Counted from the stretch's first letter, positions 9,087-18,612 are shown. The stretch: DNA of 64,000 nt from Flavobacteriales bacterium (GCA_028281825.1 JANQJC010000076.1:1-64000); one strand, 5' to 3'. Numbers and translations: made by a program. The notes: a model not told the origin generated them from the sequence alone.

Positions 9087-9617
9087 CTACTTGAAAAAGC
9101 TAAAACCGACATTTCCGTAGCTCCTGAAGTCTACCAACCTGGGATGATTATTGTAATCCTTCTTAGAGGAGTGTTCGAATATAAGCAGTCCGCCTTCACT
9201 AAGCAGTTCGTTTTCAAATATAATATCGGGTAGTAACTCAGCCTTTGGCATATCATAGGGTGGGTCCGCAAAAATAAAATCGTATCTATCTGCTCTATTC
9301 TCGATGAAGCTAAAAACCTCTGATTTTATGGCTCCAACTGAATCTATTTCTAAAGTTTTAGCTGTTTCAGTTATGTATTTCACACATCTAAAGTTTACAT
9401 CGACAGAGGTTATACTTGGGCATCCGCGCGATGCCAATTCATAAGTGATGTTGCCTGTGCCAGCAAAAAGGTCTAATGCTTTTATTTCCCCAAAGTCAAT
9501 AAGATTATTGAGTATGTTGAATAGTCCCTCTTTCGCAAAATCTGTTGTTGGCCTGACAGGAAGGCTAGATGGAGGAGATAATCGTCTACCTTTATATTTA
9601 CCGCTGATTATACGCAA
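9087..9617 (-). CDS. rsmD: 16S rRNA (guanine(966)-N(2))-methyltransferase RsmD
   Basis: This 176-residue Rossmann methyltransferase acts on G966 of 16S rRNA in the 30S head. It opens with the family signature MRIISGKYKGRRL and VRPTTDFAKEGLFNIL. It has motif I LDLFAGTGN at 48-56 and the catalytic DPPY at 118-121. It overlaps the end of the DUF3822 gene by 10 bp, so the two are translationally coupled. This DUF3822-rsmD pairing is, to my knowledge, common in Bacteroidota. Confidence 0.94.
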   Translation of the reverse strand: MRIISGKYKGRRLSPPSSLPVRPTTDFAKEGLFNILNNLIDFGEIKALDLFAGTGNITYELASRGCPSITSVDVNFRCVKYITETAKTLEIDSVGAIKSEVFSFIENRADRYDFIFADPPYDMPKAELLPDIIFENELLSEGGLLIFEHSSKKDYNNHPRLVDFRSYGNVGFSFFK

Positions 9618-10459
9618 AGATACTGGCTAAATAGGTTGAAGAAAAAGTGGTCTTGAAGCTCGCTTAGCTGATAACCGTACTTGAATTTACTAATTCTCTT
9701 TCCAAATTTGATTTCGCCAATGTATTTATTAGTGGCTTCTATCAATGGAGAATTTTTTTCAACCCTTCCTAGAATTGTAATACTGGTTTGAGTTGTATCT
9801 AATTTTAATTGTTCGTATGTGTTCAACAAGAAATAAAGATAGTCTTCCTTGGTTTTAAACTTATAGGTATTGAATAAGAAAACACTCTTGTTTTTTGACA
9901 CGATTACATCAAAAAAATGGTCATGAATATTGACTATAACTGTAGTTTCTTGAGTCAGTAAGCTTTCTTGTTGCAAGGCATTCAGCAGTGTGCCTGAGTG
10001 ATGGAGAACTTTTGCGGAAGGAAAGTGTTTTTTAAGGATGGAGTTTTGTGTGGCTGCAATACCATAGACACACTGAAGCTCCATATTTTGGACTTTGTAT
10101 GATGAGATGTCTAAATCACTCTCCGCATTACTTATGTTAAAATAAGTGTCTCTATCTTCTTCCTGATAAACAGCAGCAGGCACTAGAGTTGAATGAGTAT
10201 TAGCATAACCTATTGATTGCGAAAAATAATTCAGCTTTAACCACGGATGTTCACTTAATAGCTCAGTTAATAGCTTTTGTGAATCACCAGCCTTTTTGGG
10301 TAAATCATACGACTCTAATGCAACGTATTGCTTTTCCTCTAGATCAAGTTTTGTCCATGAAAACGAAGAACGTGATATCTCAATAGAAAGATGCGATGAA
10401 TTTGTCTCGCTTTTGAAATGATTTTCGTCTAGGAAACTAAATGCCGGTTTGATAACCAG
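9608..10459 (-). CDS. DUF3822 family protein; start codon uncertain (no ATG/GTG/TTG for the full length)
   Basis: The protein appears to belong to DUF3822, a Bacteroidota family of about 260-280 residues with an actin-like look, next to rsmD. The first ordinary start is the GTG at 10183, which gives only 191 residues. The same frame stays open upstream to the stop codon TAA at 10475-10477. The extra 90 codons read like a real N terminus (for example SSHLSIEISRSSFSWTKLD, then EHPWLKLNYFSQSIGY). No ATG, GTG or TTG occurs in that stretch. Candidates are CTG at 10457-10459, used here, or ATA at 10466-10468 or ATC at 10451-10453. A sequence error is also possible. The upstream gene ends in the same frame. 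Confidence 0.72.
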   Translation of the reverse strand: MVIKPAFSFLDENHFKSETNSSHLSIEISRSSFSWTKLDLEEKQYVALESYDLPKKAGDSQKLLTELLSEHPWLKLNYFSQSIGYANTHSTLVPAAVYQEEDRDTYFNISNAESDLDISSYKVQNMELQCVYGIAATQNSILKKHFPSAKVLHHSGTLLNALQQESLLTQETTVIVNIHDHFFDVIVSKNKSVFLFNTYKFKTKEDYLYFLLNTYEQLKLDTTQTSITILGRVEKNSPLIEATNKYIGEIKFGKRISKFKYGYQLSELQDHFFFNLFSQYLCV

Positions 10460-10474
10460 AAAGTTTATAAGGTT

Positions 10475-11254
10475 TTACCAGTTGGCATTGGTAATGGGGT
10501 CCGATAAAGAACCTACCTGTAGGTTCTTCTCATCCTGATAAAAGTGCTTGTCCCAATCAGGAAATATGACATCATTATTCACAGATGCTTGAAACACAGG
10601 CACTTTTACTTTTCCTCTCTCAACTTCACCTGATTCAAGTGTAAATTTTTCCCCTTTGGTGAAAGGCACGTATTCCATAGAATCTAGCGTAGCTAGGTTA
10701 AGGTCTCTTTTGAATTTGCTAGATAGTGAATCATATACACTTACCATTATAGTATCCCTGGAGATAATGCCAAGCTCAAGAGCTTCAAGTTCGGTTAATG
10801 TATCTGGAACATTACCAATTGCTTTAACAACAGGGAACGAATCATTTTTGAAAAACATGTTCAGTGTATCAAAACTATTGGTGTACATGCCATATACATT
10901 CTTATAGGCAATCTGAGCTTCCTTAATAGCAAGAAGCTTTTGTTTAACCTTTTCGTATCGTTTATCCTTTATCACTTCAAACTCCAAAGGTTCTTGAATA
11001 GAGCGATAATTAAGGTAGGCAGTAACTAATGCAAATGGCAGCAATACGTAAAATACCACGTTAAGAACTGAGCCAGTGATTACTTCCTGAACCAACAGTA
11101 TGGAAAAAACTCCGATTAGGAAAATGAGTACCCCTCCGTATAGAAACAACGAATTTTGGCCACCAGCCAAGGCAGCTATCACTAATCCAAGTCCAAAAGC
11201 AGTTAGTAAAGCTGGGAAAGAAAACTTTCTGAAATACAGTCTTAATTGATCCAT
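10475..11254 (-). CDS. hypothetical membrane protein with pseudopilin-like soluble part
   Basis: This 259-residue protein has three predicted transmembrane helices at about 13-31, 34-55 and 62-81, then a soluble domain of about 175 residues. The stretch KQKLLAIKEAQIAYKNVYG near 105-123, followed by YTNSFDTL, resembles the helix and loop after the anchor of type IV pilins and pseudopilins, but there is no prepilin cleavage site. The family is not recognised and the function is unknown. It is first in an operon with the DUF3822 gene and rsmD. Its TAA stop is immediately followed, in the same frame, by the DUF3822 open frame. Confidence 0.7.
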   Translation of the reverse strand: MDQLRLYFRKFSFPALLTAFGLGLVIAALAGGQNSLFLYGGVLIFLIGVFSILLVQEVITGSVLNVVFYVLLPFALVTAYLNYRSIQEPLEFEVIKDKRYEKVKQKLLAIKEAQIAYKNVYGMYTNSFDTLNMFFKNDSFPVVKAIGNVPDTLTELEALELGIISRDTIMVSVYDSLSSKFKRDLNLATLDSMEYVPFTKGEKFTLESGEVERGKVKVPVFQASVNNDVIFPDWDKHFYQDEKNLQVGSLSDPITNANW

Positions 11255-11503
11255 TTTGTCTTTATATGTGTCTGTAATAGCTTGATTTCTAGGTGCGCAA
11301 ATCTACAATTTTTTTTAAAATGCTCACTTTCTCTATCGTCTATTATAAGAGATTGATATGCAGTTAATTAGCATGTAAATCTATTGCGATAACGTTCTAG
11401 GATGGTTAATATTTTAAATCCATCACCTTTTGAAAAGCAAGAATTAAACGACCAACTGTTTATAAGTGCTTACAGATGACACGCTAGAATAATAGAAATG
11501 GAA

Positions 11504-11511
11504 TAACTTTG
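11504..11511 (+). promoter_or_regulatory. candidate promoter -7 box of the TonB-dependent receptor gene
   Basis: TAACTTTG matches TAnnTTTG exactly and ends 32 bp before the receptor ATG at 11544. No good TTTG is present 19-21 bp further upstream. The rest of the 289-bp region from 11255 to 11543 is AT-rich and shows no gene. Confidence 0.5.
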
Positions 11512-11543
11512 GCTTCAATTAGTGTTAATATAAGGCTAATATT

Positions 11544-13856
11544 ATGAAAAGGTTATCACTTATATTAGCAACTTTTACAGTAAGTGTATGTTCACTTTTT
11601 GCACAAACAGGCACGGTAAGCGGTACTGTAAAGGATGCTAAGTCAGGCGAAACACTTATCGGAGTTAACATTACTTCTGGTGATTCTGGCGGAACAGTTA
11701 CCAATTTAGACGGTAATTATTCACTAGAATTATCCCAGGGCTCTCATAAGGTTAAGTTTAGTTTTATTGGATATCGAAAGCTAGAGAAGTCAATTGAACT
11801 GAAGGCTGGTGAGGTTTATGAGTTGAATGTAAGTTTGCTGGAAGCTTCCAAGGAGCTAGACATAGTTGTGGTTACTGGCAGTGCTTATGAAAAAAAGGCT
11901 GCTGAGGAGATTGTGAGTATTGATGTGATAAAACCCTATTTGGTTGAAAGCAACAATAATACTGATTTAGCACAAGCAGTAGAGAAGGTTCCCGGAGTTA
12001 ATATAATTGATGGTCAGGCGACAATAAGAGGTGGAGCGGGATATGCGTATGGGGCAGGTAGTAGGGTGCAAGTATTGGTTGATGAAATGCCATTGCTTAC
12101 TGGAGACTTGCAGGAAGTACGTTGGAACTTTGTACCAATGGAGCATGTGGAACAAATAGAGGTAATAAAAGGGGCAGCATCTTCATTATATGGCTCTTCA
12201 GCATTGAATGGTGTAATCAATATAAGAACCGGCTATGCTTATGATAAGCCTAAAACCAAGTTACAGATATACCAAGGGATATACAGTAACCCTAAGAGAA
12301 AAGAATTGCGTTGGTGGGATAAACCATACCATCCATTTTTCACTGGGGCTTTCTTTTCTCACAGAAGGCGTTTTGGTAATCTTGACTTAGTGGTAGGTGG
12401 GAACTTGAATTCAGAAAGCAGCTATTTGCAAGGTGGTGACGACCAACAGGTCCGCTTTAACTTTAAGACAAGGTATAGAAGTAAAAAAGTGGAAGGCTTG
12501 ACCTATGGTATTAACGCGAATGCCATGTATCAGCAATTTGGCCGTTTCTTTCTTTGGGAAAACAGTGATGAAGGTGCTTATAAGCCATTTGAGGGGACTG
12601 GTTCTAATGATTACTATTCATATGTTAACATCGACCCACATATCACTTACTATACAAAGGGTGGAACTAAGCATATGCTGCGAACAAGATATTATAACGT
12701 GATAAGATGGCAAGATGGGGAGTATAAGGGTTCATCAACTAACTTGTATTATGTAAACTATCAATACCAAAGATCATTTTCTGGGCATTGGACTGTTATT
12801 GCAGGTACTGTTTATAATTTTTCGAGGTCATTCAGTAATCTTTATAATGAGAAACTGTTTAATCAATTAGGTGCGGTATATACTCAGGTAGAGAAGAAAA
12901 TAAAGAGACTGACTCTTTTGGGAGGTTTAAGATATGAGATTAATGCCTTATACCAGACCACAGATACAGTATTAATTGAAGAGTCCAAACCTTTGGTGAG
13001 AGCTGGACTAAACTATCATATGGGTGCTGCTACTTATTTAAGGGCTTCATTTGGCCAGGGCTACCGCATACCAAGTATAGGTGAAAGGTACATACAAGAG
13101 AATATTACTCCAGCTATTAAGATATATAAGAATCCAGATCTTCATCCAGAGAAGGGTTGGACGGCTGAAGTGGGACTTAAGCAAGGGCTTAGCTTAGGTG
13201 AGTGGAAAGGGTATGCGGATTTGGCATTGTTCTGGACGGAGTTTGAGGATATGATTGAATTTACCTTTGGTCAATATGGAACTTCTGATAATATATTGGA
13301 GAATTTAGGTTTCAAAAGTCAAAACATCAATCAGGCGCGTGTGGCCGGATATGAAGTTTCTGCTTATGGAGAAGGCAAGATAGGGCCTATACCAGTACGA
13401 ATACTTGGAGGCTATACATTTAACTATCCTGCTGATATAGGAGTAGATACAACGCAGCAGAATGTGAACATTTACCTGCAAAATCTAATTCAAAGCTTTA
13501 CGGAGGTTGATTCTCTCATTAATACTGAAAGCATATTAAAGTATAGGCTGCGAAATGTGGTGCGTTTTGACCTTGAGTTTGACCTTGGTAGATTTACCTT
13601 GGGTGGTAGTATCAACTACAACAGTTTTATGGAAAGAATTGATGCCGTGTTTGACCTTATACCAGGTGTTACTCAATTTAGAGAGTTGAATAATAAAGGG
13701 GTTGCATTATATGATGCACGTATTGCCTGTAGGGTTTCAGAAAACAGTACTGTTAATCTTATAGCCCGGAATATCGAGAATTTAGAATATTCACTTCGAC
13801 CGGGTATGCTAGAGGCCCCAAGAAGCGTTGTGCTACAATACAAATTCAACTTCTAA
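11544..13856 (+). CDS. TonB-dependent receptor with N-terminal carboxypeptidase-regulatory-like domain
   Basis: This 770-residue outer-membrane receptor has a signal peptide (1-20) and a carboxypeptidase D regulatory-like beta domain at about 23-105 (GTVSGTVKDAKSGETLIGVN). The plug follows at about 110-230 (IRGGAGYAYGAGSRVQVLVD, then IEVIKGAASSLYG). A 22-strand type barrel ends in the terminal Phe of YKFNF. Such receptors import chelated iron, cobalamin or oligosaccharides using TonB-ExbBD energy. The substrate is not evident: no SusD partner, iron enzyme or polysaccharide gene adjoins it. It has its own -7 box upstream. Confidence 0.93.
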   Translation: MKRLSLILATFTVSVCSLFAQTGTVSGTVKDAKSGETLIGVNITSGDSGGTVTNLDGNYSLELSQGSHKVKFSFIGYRKLEKSIELKAGEVYELNVSLLEASKELDIVVVTGSAYEKKAAEEIVSIDVIKPYLVESNNNTDLAQAVEKVPGVNIIDGQATIRGGAGYAYGAGSRVQVLVDEMPLLTGDLQEVRWNFVPMEHVEQIEVIKGAASSLYGSSALNGVINIRTGYAYDKPKTKLQIYQGIYSNPKRKELRWWDKPYHPFFTGAFFSHRRRFGNLDLVVGGNLNSESSYLQGGDDQQVRFNFKTRYRSKKVEGLTYGINANAMYQQFGRFFLWENSDEGAYKPFEGTGSNDYYSYVNIDPHITYYTKGGTKHMLRTRYYNVIRWQDGEYKGSSTNLYYVNYQYQRSFSGHWTVIAGTVYNFSRSFSNLYNEKLFNQLGAVYTQVEKKIKRLTLLGGLRYEINALYQTTDTVLIEESKPLVRAGLNYHMGAATYLRASFGQGYRIPSIGERYIQENITPAIKIYKNPDLHPEKGWTAEVGLKQGLSLGEWKGYADLALFWTEFEDMIEFTFGQYGTSDNILENLGFKSQNINQARVAGYEVSAYGEGKIGPIPVRILGGYTFNYPADIGVDTTQQNVNIYLQNLIQSFTEVDSLINTESILKYRLRNVVRFDLEFDLGRFTLGGSINYNSFMERIDAVFDLIPGVTQFRELNNKGVALYDARIACRVSENSTVNLIARNIENLEYSLRPGMLEAPRSVVLQYKFNF

Positions 13857-13912
13857 TAATTTCTAAATGTAAACGTGTATTTTATGGCTTTATCACTAAT
13901 GCATGTTTCTAA

Positions 13913-15046
13913 ATGATAGGGCTCTACTTTGGGGCTTTAGCCGCGCTTTACCTTTCACTAAGGCTTTGGTATATAAATAGAAATACACCATCTGGAAAGT
14001 GGTTTATGACTATATCATCCGTGGTATTTACTCTTATACTTTTTGAGTTTACTGCTAATATCACTTTCTATGTGATGACGGGTAAATGGGTTTTTGCTGA
14101 ACTTGAATCTCATAATTCGAAATTATGGGAAGAGCATCCCCAACTGATTGGAGTGAATAAGAAGAATGTGAGTGTTTATTTGGATGGACACACTTATTCT
14201 CACAACTCAAAAGGGTGGAGAGGGGCTGAAAAGGATAATAAAGACGGTGAAATAGTAGTAGCAGCTATAGGTGGGTCTACTACTTATGGTGTAGGAGTGA
14301 GCGACAATGAAACATGGCCCCATTATCTAGATAGTTTATTACCAGAAGGTTATAAGGTGATAAACATGGGGGTGCCGGGGTATTCTACCATTGACAACAC
14401 AAAACAGGTGGGTTTGTATCTGGAAGGGATAAACCCTGGTTTGGTTCTGCTTCATGTTGGCTTAAATGACTTAAGAATAAGTCATTTGGAAAATATTGAG
14501 GATAGTTATGCTGATTTTCAGGCGGCAGGCTTATTTGCTTCTTTGGGGCTATGCTACAGGTATAAATTACCCAAAATAGCATCTTTGCGGGCAATAATAA
14601 TCGTGTTACAAGAATTGGGCTGGTATCCTACATGTTTGTTTCATCAGTTTCAATTTAATGGTTACATGCAATCTGGGGTTGACTCAATTGCATTGGATAT
14701 TTATGAAAACCATCTAAAAGATTTGGTCGGGCAACTCGCGGATAATGGTGCAGAAGTGTTTTTGGTGCCGCAAGTTATTAACTTGGAGCAATATCAAAAG
14801 TTTCCATACCAATGGTGGATACCTTACATAGAACCATCATCAATTGATAAGCACATTGAGGCTTTTAACAACACTTCAGAAAATGTGTTTGGTGAAGTTG
14901 GGTTGGGAGTTTATATCAATAGTGTGGATAGCGTAAAGTGGAAGGTTACTGACTTTTGTGATGCTGTTCATCTCAATAGAGATGGCAATCTTAAACTTGC
15001 ATCAATAGTATCAAGGACTATAACTGAAGCCCGCGGCTCAGAATAA
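13913..15046 (+). CDS. membrane-anchored SGNH/GDSL hydrolase family protein
   Basis: This 377-residue protein has two predicted N-terminal membrane segments (about 1-20 and 30-56) and then an extracytoplasmic SGNH domain. The nucleophile Ser122 lies in IGGSTTYG, block II includes GVPGYS near 153-158, block III is GLND at 183-186, and the Asp-His pair is DAVH at 350-353. The four blocks suggest an active esterase or O-acetyl hydrolase. The substrate is unknown. It follows the TonB receptor by 56 bp on the same strand. Its 3' end overlaps the convergent membrane protein gene by 29 bp. Confidence 0.85.
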   Translation: MIGLYFGALAALYLSLRLWYINRNTPSGKWFMTISSVVFTLILFEFTANITFYVMTGKWVFAELESHNSKLWEEHPQLIGVNKKNVSVYLDGHTYSHNSKGWRGAEKDNKDGEIVVAAIGGSTTYGVGVSDNETWPHYLDSLLPEGYKVINMGVPGYSTIDNTKQVGLYLEGINPGLVLLHVGLNDLRISHLENIEDSYADFQAAGLFASLGLCYRYKLPKIASLRAIIIVLQELGWYPTCLFHQFQFNGYMQSGVDSIALDIYENHLKDLVGQLADNGAEVFLVPQVINLEQYQKFPYQWWIPYIEPSSIDKHIEAFNNTSENVFGEVGLGVYINSVDSVKWKVTDFCDAVHLNRDGNLKLASIVSRTITEARGSE

Positions 15047-16235
15047 ATTTATAGAAGAAGATTACAGCCATCAGTATTGAGAGCGCTGCAATGGATACCC
15101 TACCTTTCTCATATATCTTTTGACGATAGATAAGAATTTCAAAGAAGGCACGTGCTCCCATAAAAGCCCATATTAATACAAACCCAAGTGCAACCATTAT
15201 AATAAAGTTAGCTCTTAAGTTGCCTGGGTAGTTTATCAGGAAGATTAAAATGGTGCCAATAATAAAAGGTATGATGCCCACTTGAAAAATTAGACGTGCC
15301 TTATCGGACTTTGTTTTAATAACCCTGCTTGACCAAGCTGTTTGTACAAATGGTTTCGCCATGAGTAGCCCAACTGGTATGGTTAAAACAAATCCCAGTA
15401 TTGCTAAAGCATTCTCAAAGGTGTTACTGTAATAAAGATATCCCGTAACTATACCCAAACTCATCTCGCTGGTTGGTTGCAGTCTGCCCTTGTAGTTAGG
15501 TATAGACATTAGTTTGGCAAGGAAATTCGCAAAGCCAATTAATGAAGTCCATATAAAGAATAAGCGAACGAAAACGTTTTTGTCCTTTAATAGGAGATAT
15601 ACTATATATGAGCCAAAACCTATGCCCAAAGTAAGGAAGGGCCCTGTGATAAAAATTCTTTTTACTGCATGTGGATACCATCCAGAATTGTTCAAATAAA
15701 CTATATAGGAGTAGTAAAGAATGGGCTTGAGCTTAAAGTATTTGGCAGCCATTGCCACAGCCAAATCATTAGCAAAGAATACCATCAAGTAGGTGGTAAC
15801 AAATATTATAGTGGAGTTAAAGAGGGCAAAGTTGTTTATCTCCCCAAAGAAGAAGTCATGGTAGGCATCCTTTAATTGCTGCCTTAGCATTATCACTCTC
15901 TCTTTAAAAGGTATTTTCTTCTTGGGAGCAGTTACAGATTTTTTGAACTTAGCCTTCATTTTGGCTTCAAGTTCACGTGCTTCACGAGCCTCCTTAATTC
16001 TCTCGGAAATACTTTTAGGTTTTGACTTGCGGTATACTTTTTTCCTAAACTCTTCCTGGAGCTTTTTATCCCTTTTATCGCGCGATACTAAGTACTTGAT
16101 GTACTCAGGTATGCTCATTCTTTTCCGTCCTTTTCTGACGGAACTTTTGAATTGTTGCTTGAGCTGGGCATCGCGGCGTTGTTCCGCAAAATATTCTTTA
16201 ATTATGTCGAGTAAGGTGCGTCTTTTTCTGGCCAT
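15018..16235 (-). CDS. hypothetical multi-pass membrane protein with 34-residue basic N-terminal repeats
   Basis: This 405-residue protein is not recognised. Residues 7-120 are very rich in Lys and Arg and form three 34-residue repeats and part of a fourth. Matching positions include K13/K47/K81, L25/L59/M93, F29/F63/F97, V33/V67/V101 and E44/E78/E112. The repeats look helical and should be cytoplasmic because they are strongly positive. Residues from about 128 onward hold six or seven hydrophobic membrane segments. No catalytic motif was seen. It lies 7 bp after the stop of the UvrD-family helicase gene on the same strand, so the two are probably co-transcribed. Confidence 0.7.
   Translation of the reverse strand: MARKRRTLLDIIKEYFAEQRRDAQLKQQFKSSVRKGRKRMSIPEYIKYLVSRDKRDKKLQEEFRKKVYRKSKPKSISERIKEAREARELEAKMKAKFKKSVTAPKKKIPFKERVIMLRQQLKDAYHDFFFGEINNFALFNSTIIFVTTYLMVFFANDLAVAMAAKYFKLKPILYYSYIVYLNNSGWYPHAVKRIFITGPFLTLGIGFGSYIVYLLLKDKNVFVRLFFIWTSLIGFANFLAKLMSIPNYKGRLQPTSEMSLGIVTGYLYYSNTFENALAILGFVLTIPVGLLMAKPFVQTAWSSRVIKTKSDKARLIFQVGIIPFIIGTILIFLINYPGNLRANFIIMVALGFVLIWAFMGARAFFEILIYRQKIYEKGRVSIAALSILMAVIFFYKFILSRGLQL
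15894..16217 (-). repeat. 102-bp-periodic coding repeat (34-residue units)
   Basis: It encodes residues 7-114 of the membrane protein. The period is 34 residues at every aligned position checked, with a pattern of SI.E.IK followed by basic helix, then F(R/K)K.V and a Lys-rich linker. The repeat is visible at protein level; the DNA has diverged. Confidence 0.7.
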
Positions 16236-16242
16236 ACCAGTG

Positions 16243-18612
16243 TCAGTTATTACTGATTATGCGCAATTTAGCAAACTTCAATAATAATTGTTTTTGTCCT
16301 ACATCAGGAAAAAATACTGTTGCTTTTGTATTCGGCATAATACCTTCTATCTGCAATACTTTACCGTTGCCAAATTTTTCGTGTTCCACTTGCATGCCCA
16401 CCTGTAACTTTTGAATCAACTCCAGTTGGTCAGCGCCAACGGGCTTTGATGTAATTTGACTTGTACTCGCTCTTGTCAGGTTTGGTTTTGTGGATGAATG
16501 TGTGTATGTCTTTTTTTCTTTGGCTTGATATCCTGTTGGTCTAGTCTCGGGAGTTTTTGGTTTCCAAACTGTCTTTTGTCTGGGCTCGAAACTGGTTTCC
16601 ACATTAGTCCTAGCTGTGCTTGCCCCACCAGAGAACTCTAAATACTTAGGTTCTATCTCTTCAAGAAAACGGCTCGGCTCACAGTGAATAAGGTTCCCCC
16701 ATTTGTACCTACTTACGGCAAAAGTGAGGTGGGCTTGTTTTTCAGCTCTGGTGAGAGCTACATAAAACAGCCGCCTTTCTTCCTCCAAATCTGCCCTAGA
16801 GTTAAGTGATAGTTGAGAGGGGAAAAGGTTTTCTTCCATACCACTCACAAATACATAGGGAAACTCTAGGCCTTTCGCAGCGTGAATGGTCATTAAGGAT
16901 ACCTTGTCTAAGTCATCCTTGTCCTTCTCATCAGCATCGGTAAGTAATGCAATATCTTGAATGAACTCATCTAATGTTCTCATACGTTCAATGAGTTCAC
17001 CATTCTCATCCACTGCTGGCGATTCATCAAACTCTTTGATAGCGTTGAGCAGTTCCTGGATGTTTTCGTACCTGCTTACTCCTTCGGTAGACTTATCGGA
17101 GTAGAGTTCTTTTAAGATACCCGAAGATTGAGCGATGTGCTCGGCTAATGAGTAAGCAGAGGTTTTTGGCAGGCCAATATTAAAGCTCTTAATCATAGTG
17201 ATGAAATTCCCCAGTTTTTCAGAAGTGCCTCCGTGAACAGGGAGGGGGTGATGTGCCGGGTTAGTCATTACATCCCACATGCTGGTATCTCTTTCACTGG
17301 CAATAACACTTATTTTCTCTATCGTGGTTTTGCCAATACCCCTAGTTGGGTAATTAATTACCCTTTTAAGTGCTTCTTCATCAGCTGGGTTAGCTGCCAA
17401 CCTGAAATATGCTATAAGATCTTTAATTTCTTTGCGTTGGTAGAAAGAAAGTCCACCGTATATCCTGTAAGAAATATTCAGCTTTCTTAATGCTTCTTCA
17501 ATGGCTCTGGATTGAGCGTTGGTTCTGTATAAAACAGCAAAATCTTTATCATGAACCTGCTCATTCATTTTGTATTCAAAGATGGCATGTGCAATCAAGG
17601 CACCTTCCTCATTATCGCTCATAGCCCTTGATACTTTTATTTTAGTGCCAGCATCATTATCTGTCCAGACCTCTTTTTTAAGCTGGTCGCGATTGTGTGC
17701 AATGATGTTATTAGCAGCATCAACAATTGTTTTGGTAGAGCGATAATTTTGCTCCAATTTAAAGGTCTTTAGGTCGGGATAGTCTTTTTCAAAGTTTAGG
17801 ATGTTTTGGATGTTGGCCCCTCGGAAGCCATAAATACTCTGGGCATCATCACCCACCACACATATATTCTCAAATACAGCGGCAAGTTTTTTTACAATTA
17901 CATATTGAGAGAAGTTGGTGTCTTGGTACTCATCTACCATTACATACCTGAACTTGTGCTGGTATTTGTGCAAAACATCAGGAAAGTCCCTCAAAAGGAT
18001 ATTAGTTTGATAGAGTAAATCATCAAAATCCATCGCGCCCGATTTAAAGCAACGAGAAGCATACTTTTGATAGACAATGCCCAACTTGGGTTTTGCAGAC
18101 ATTTTATCATCATTCTGTATCTCATTATTTTGAAGGTACGCCGTGGGTGATATCAAACTAGACTTGGCAGCGGATATCCTACTTAATACGGAGCCTGGTT
18201 TGTAAACCTTGTCATCAAGTTGCTCTTCTTTTAAAATGGTTTTGATGAGGCTTTTTGAATCGTCGGTATCGTATATGGTAAAGTTGCTGGGGTAGCCTAG
18301 CTTTTCAGCTTCAAAGCGCAGTATTTTAGCAAAAACCGAATGGAAGGTTCCCATCCAAAGGTTACGAGCTTCTGTACCGCCAACAATAGTTTCAATACGG
18401 CTTTTCATTTCTCTGGCAGCCTTATTGGTAAAAGTAAGAGCCAGAATATTAAATGGGTCAACTCCTTTTTCGAGCAAGTGGGCTATGCGGTAAGTCAAGA
18501 CCCTTGTTTTGCCAGAACCCGCGCCAGCGATAATCATTACTGGCCCTTCAGTGTGCTGCACAGCCAACCTCTGTACGTCATTCAACTCGTTTAAATAATC
18601 CCGCTCAGCCAT
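16243..18612 (-). CDS. uvrD: ATP-dependent DNA helicase, UvrD/PcrA family
   Basis: This 789-residue superfamily 1A helicase moves 3' to 5' on DNA in repair and replication restart. It has the Q motif LNDVQRLAV, Walker A AGAGSGKT at 29-36, motif Ia LTFTNKAAREM, Walker B DEYQDTN, motif III VGDDAQSIYGFRG, motif IV QNYRS, motif V LMTIHAAKGLEF and motif VI VALTRAE. The last 60 residues (LQVGMQVEHEKFGNGKVLQ) are the Tudor-like C-terminal domain that, in PcrA and UvrD, contacts RNA polymerase. Length and order are normal. A perfect -7 box lies 47 bp upstream. Confidence 0.96.
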   Translation of the reverse strand: MAERDYLNELNDVQRLAVQHTEGPVMIIAGAGSGKTRVLTYRIAHLLEKGVDPFNILALTFTNKAAREMKSRIETIVGGTEARNLWMGTFHSVFAKILRFEAEKLGYPSNFTIYDTDDSKSLIKTILKEEQLDDKVYKPGSVLSRISAAKSSLISPTAYLQNNEIQNDDKMSAKPKLGIVYQKYASRCFKSGAMDFDDLLYQTNILLRDFPDVLHKYQHKFRYVMVDEYQDTNFSQYVIVKKLAAVFENICVVGDDAQSIYGFRGANIQNILNFEKDYPDLKTFKLEQNYRSTKTIVDAANNIIAHNRDQLKKEVWTDNDAGTKIKVSRAMSDNEEGALIAHAIFEYKMNEQVHDKDFAVLYRTNAQSRAIEEALRKLNISYRIYGGLSFYQRKEIKDLIAYFRLAANPADEEALKRVINYPTRGIGKTTIEKISVIASERDTSMWDVMTNPAHHPLPVHGGTSEKLGNFITMIKSFNIGLPKTSAYSLAEHIAQSSGILKELYSDKSTEGVSRYENIQELLNAIKEFDESPAVDENGELIERMRTLDEFIQDIALLTDADEKDKDDLDKVSLMTIHAAKGLEFPYVFVSGMEENLFPSQLSLNSRADLEEERRLFYVALTRAEKQAHLTFAVSRYKWGNLIHCEPSRFLEEIEPKYLEFSGGASTARTNVETSFEPRQKTVWKPKTPETRPTGYQAKEKKTYTHSSTKPNLTRASTSQITSKPVGADQLELIQKLQVGMQVEHEKFGNGKVLQIEGIMPNTKATVFFPDVGQKQLLLKFAKLRIISNN

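Noticed and set aside
9084-9087. Possible overlap or error between trmN6 and rsmD
   Set aside because: The two genes are convergent with intact stops two bases apart; both proteins have normal lengths.
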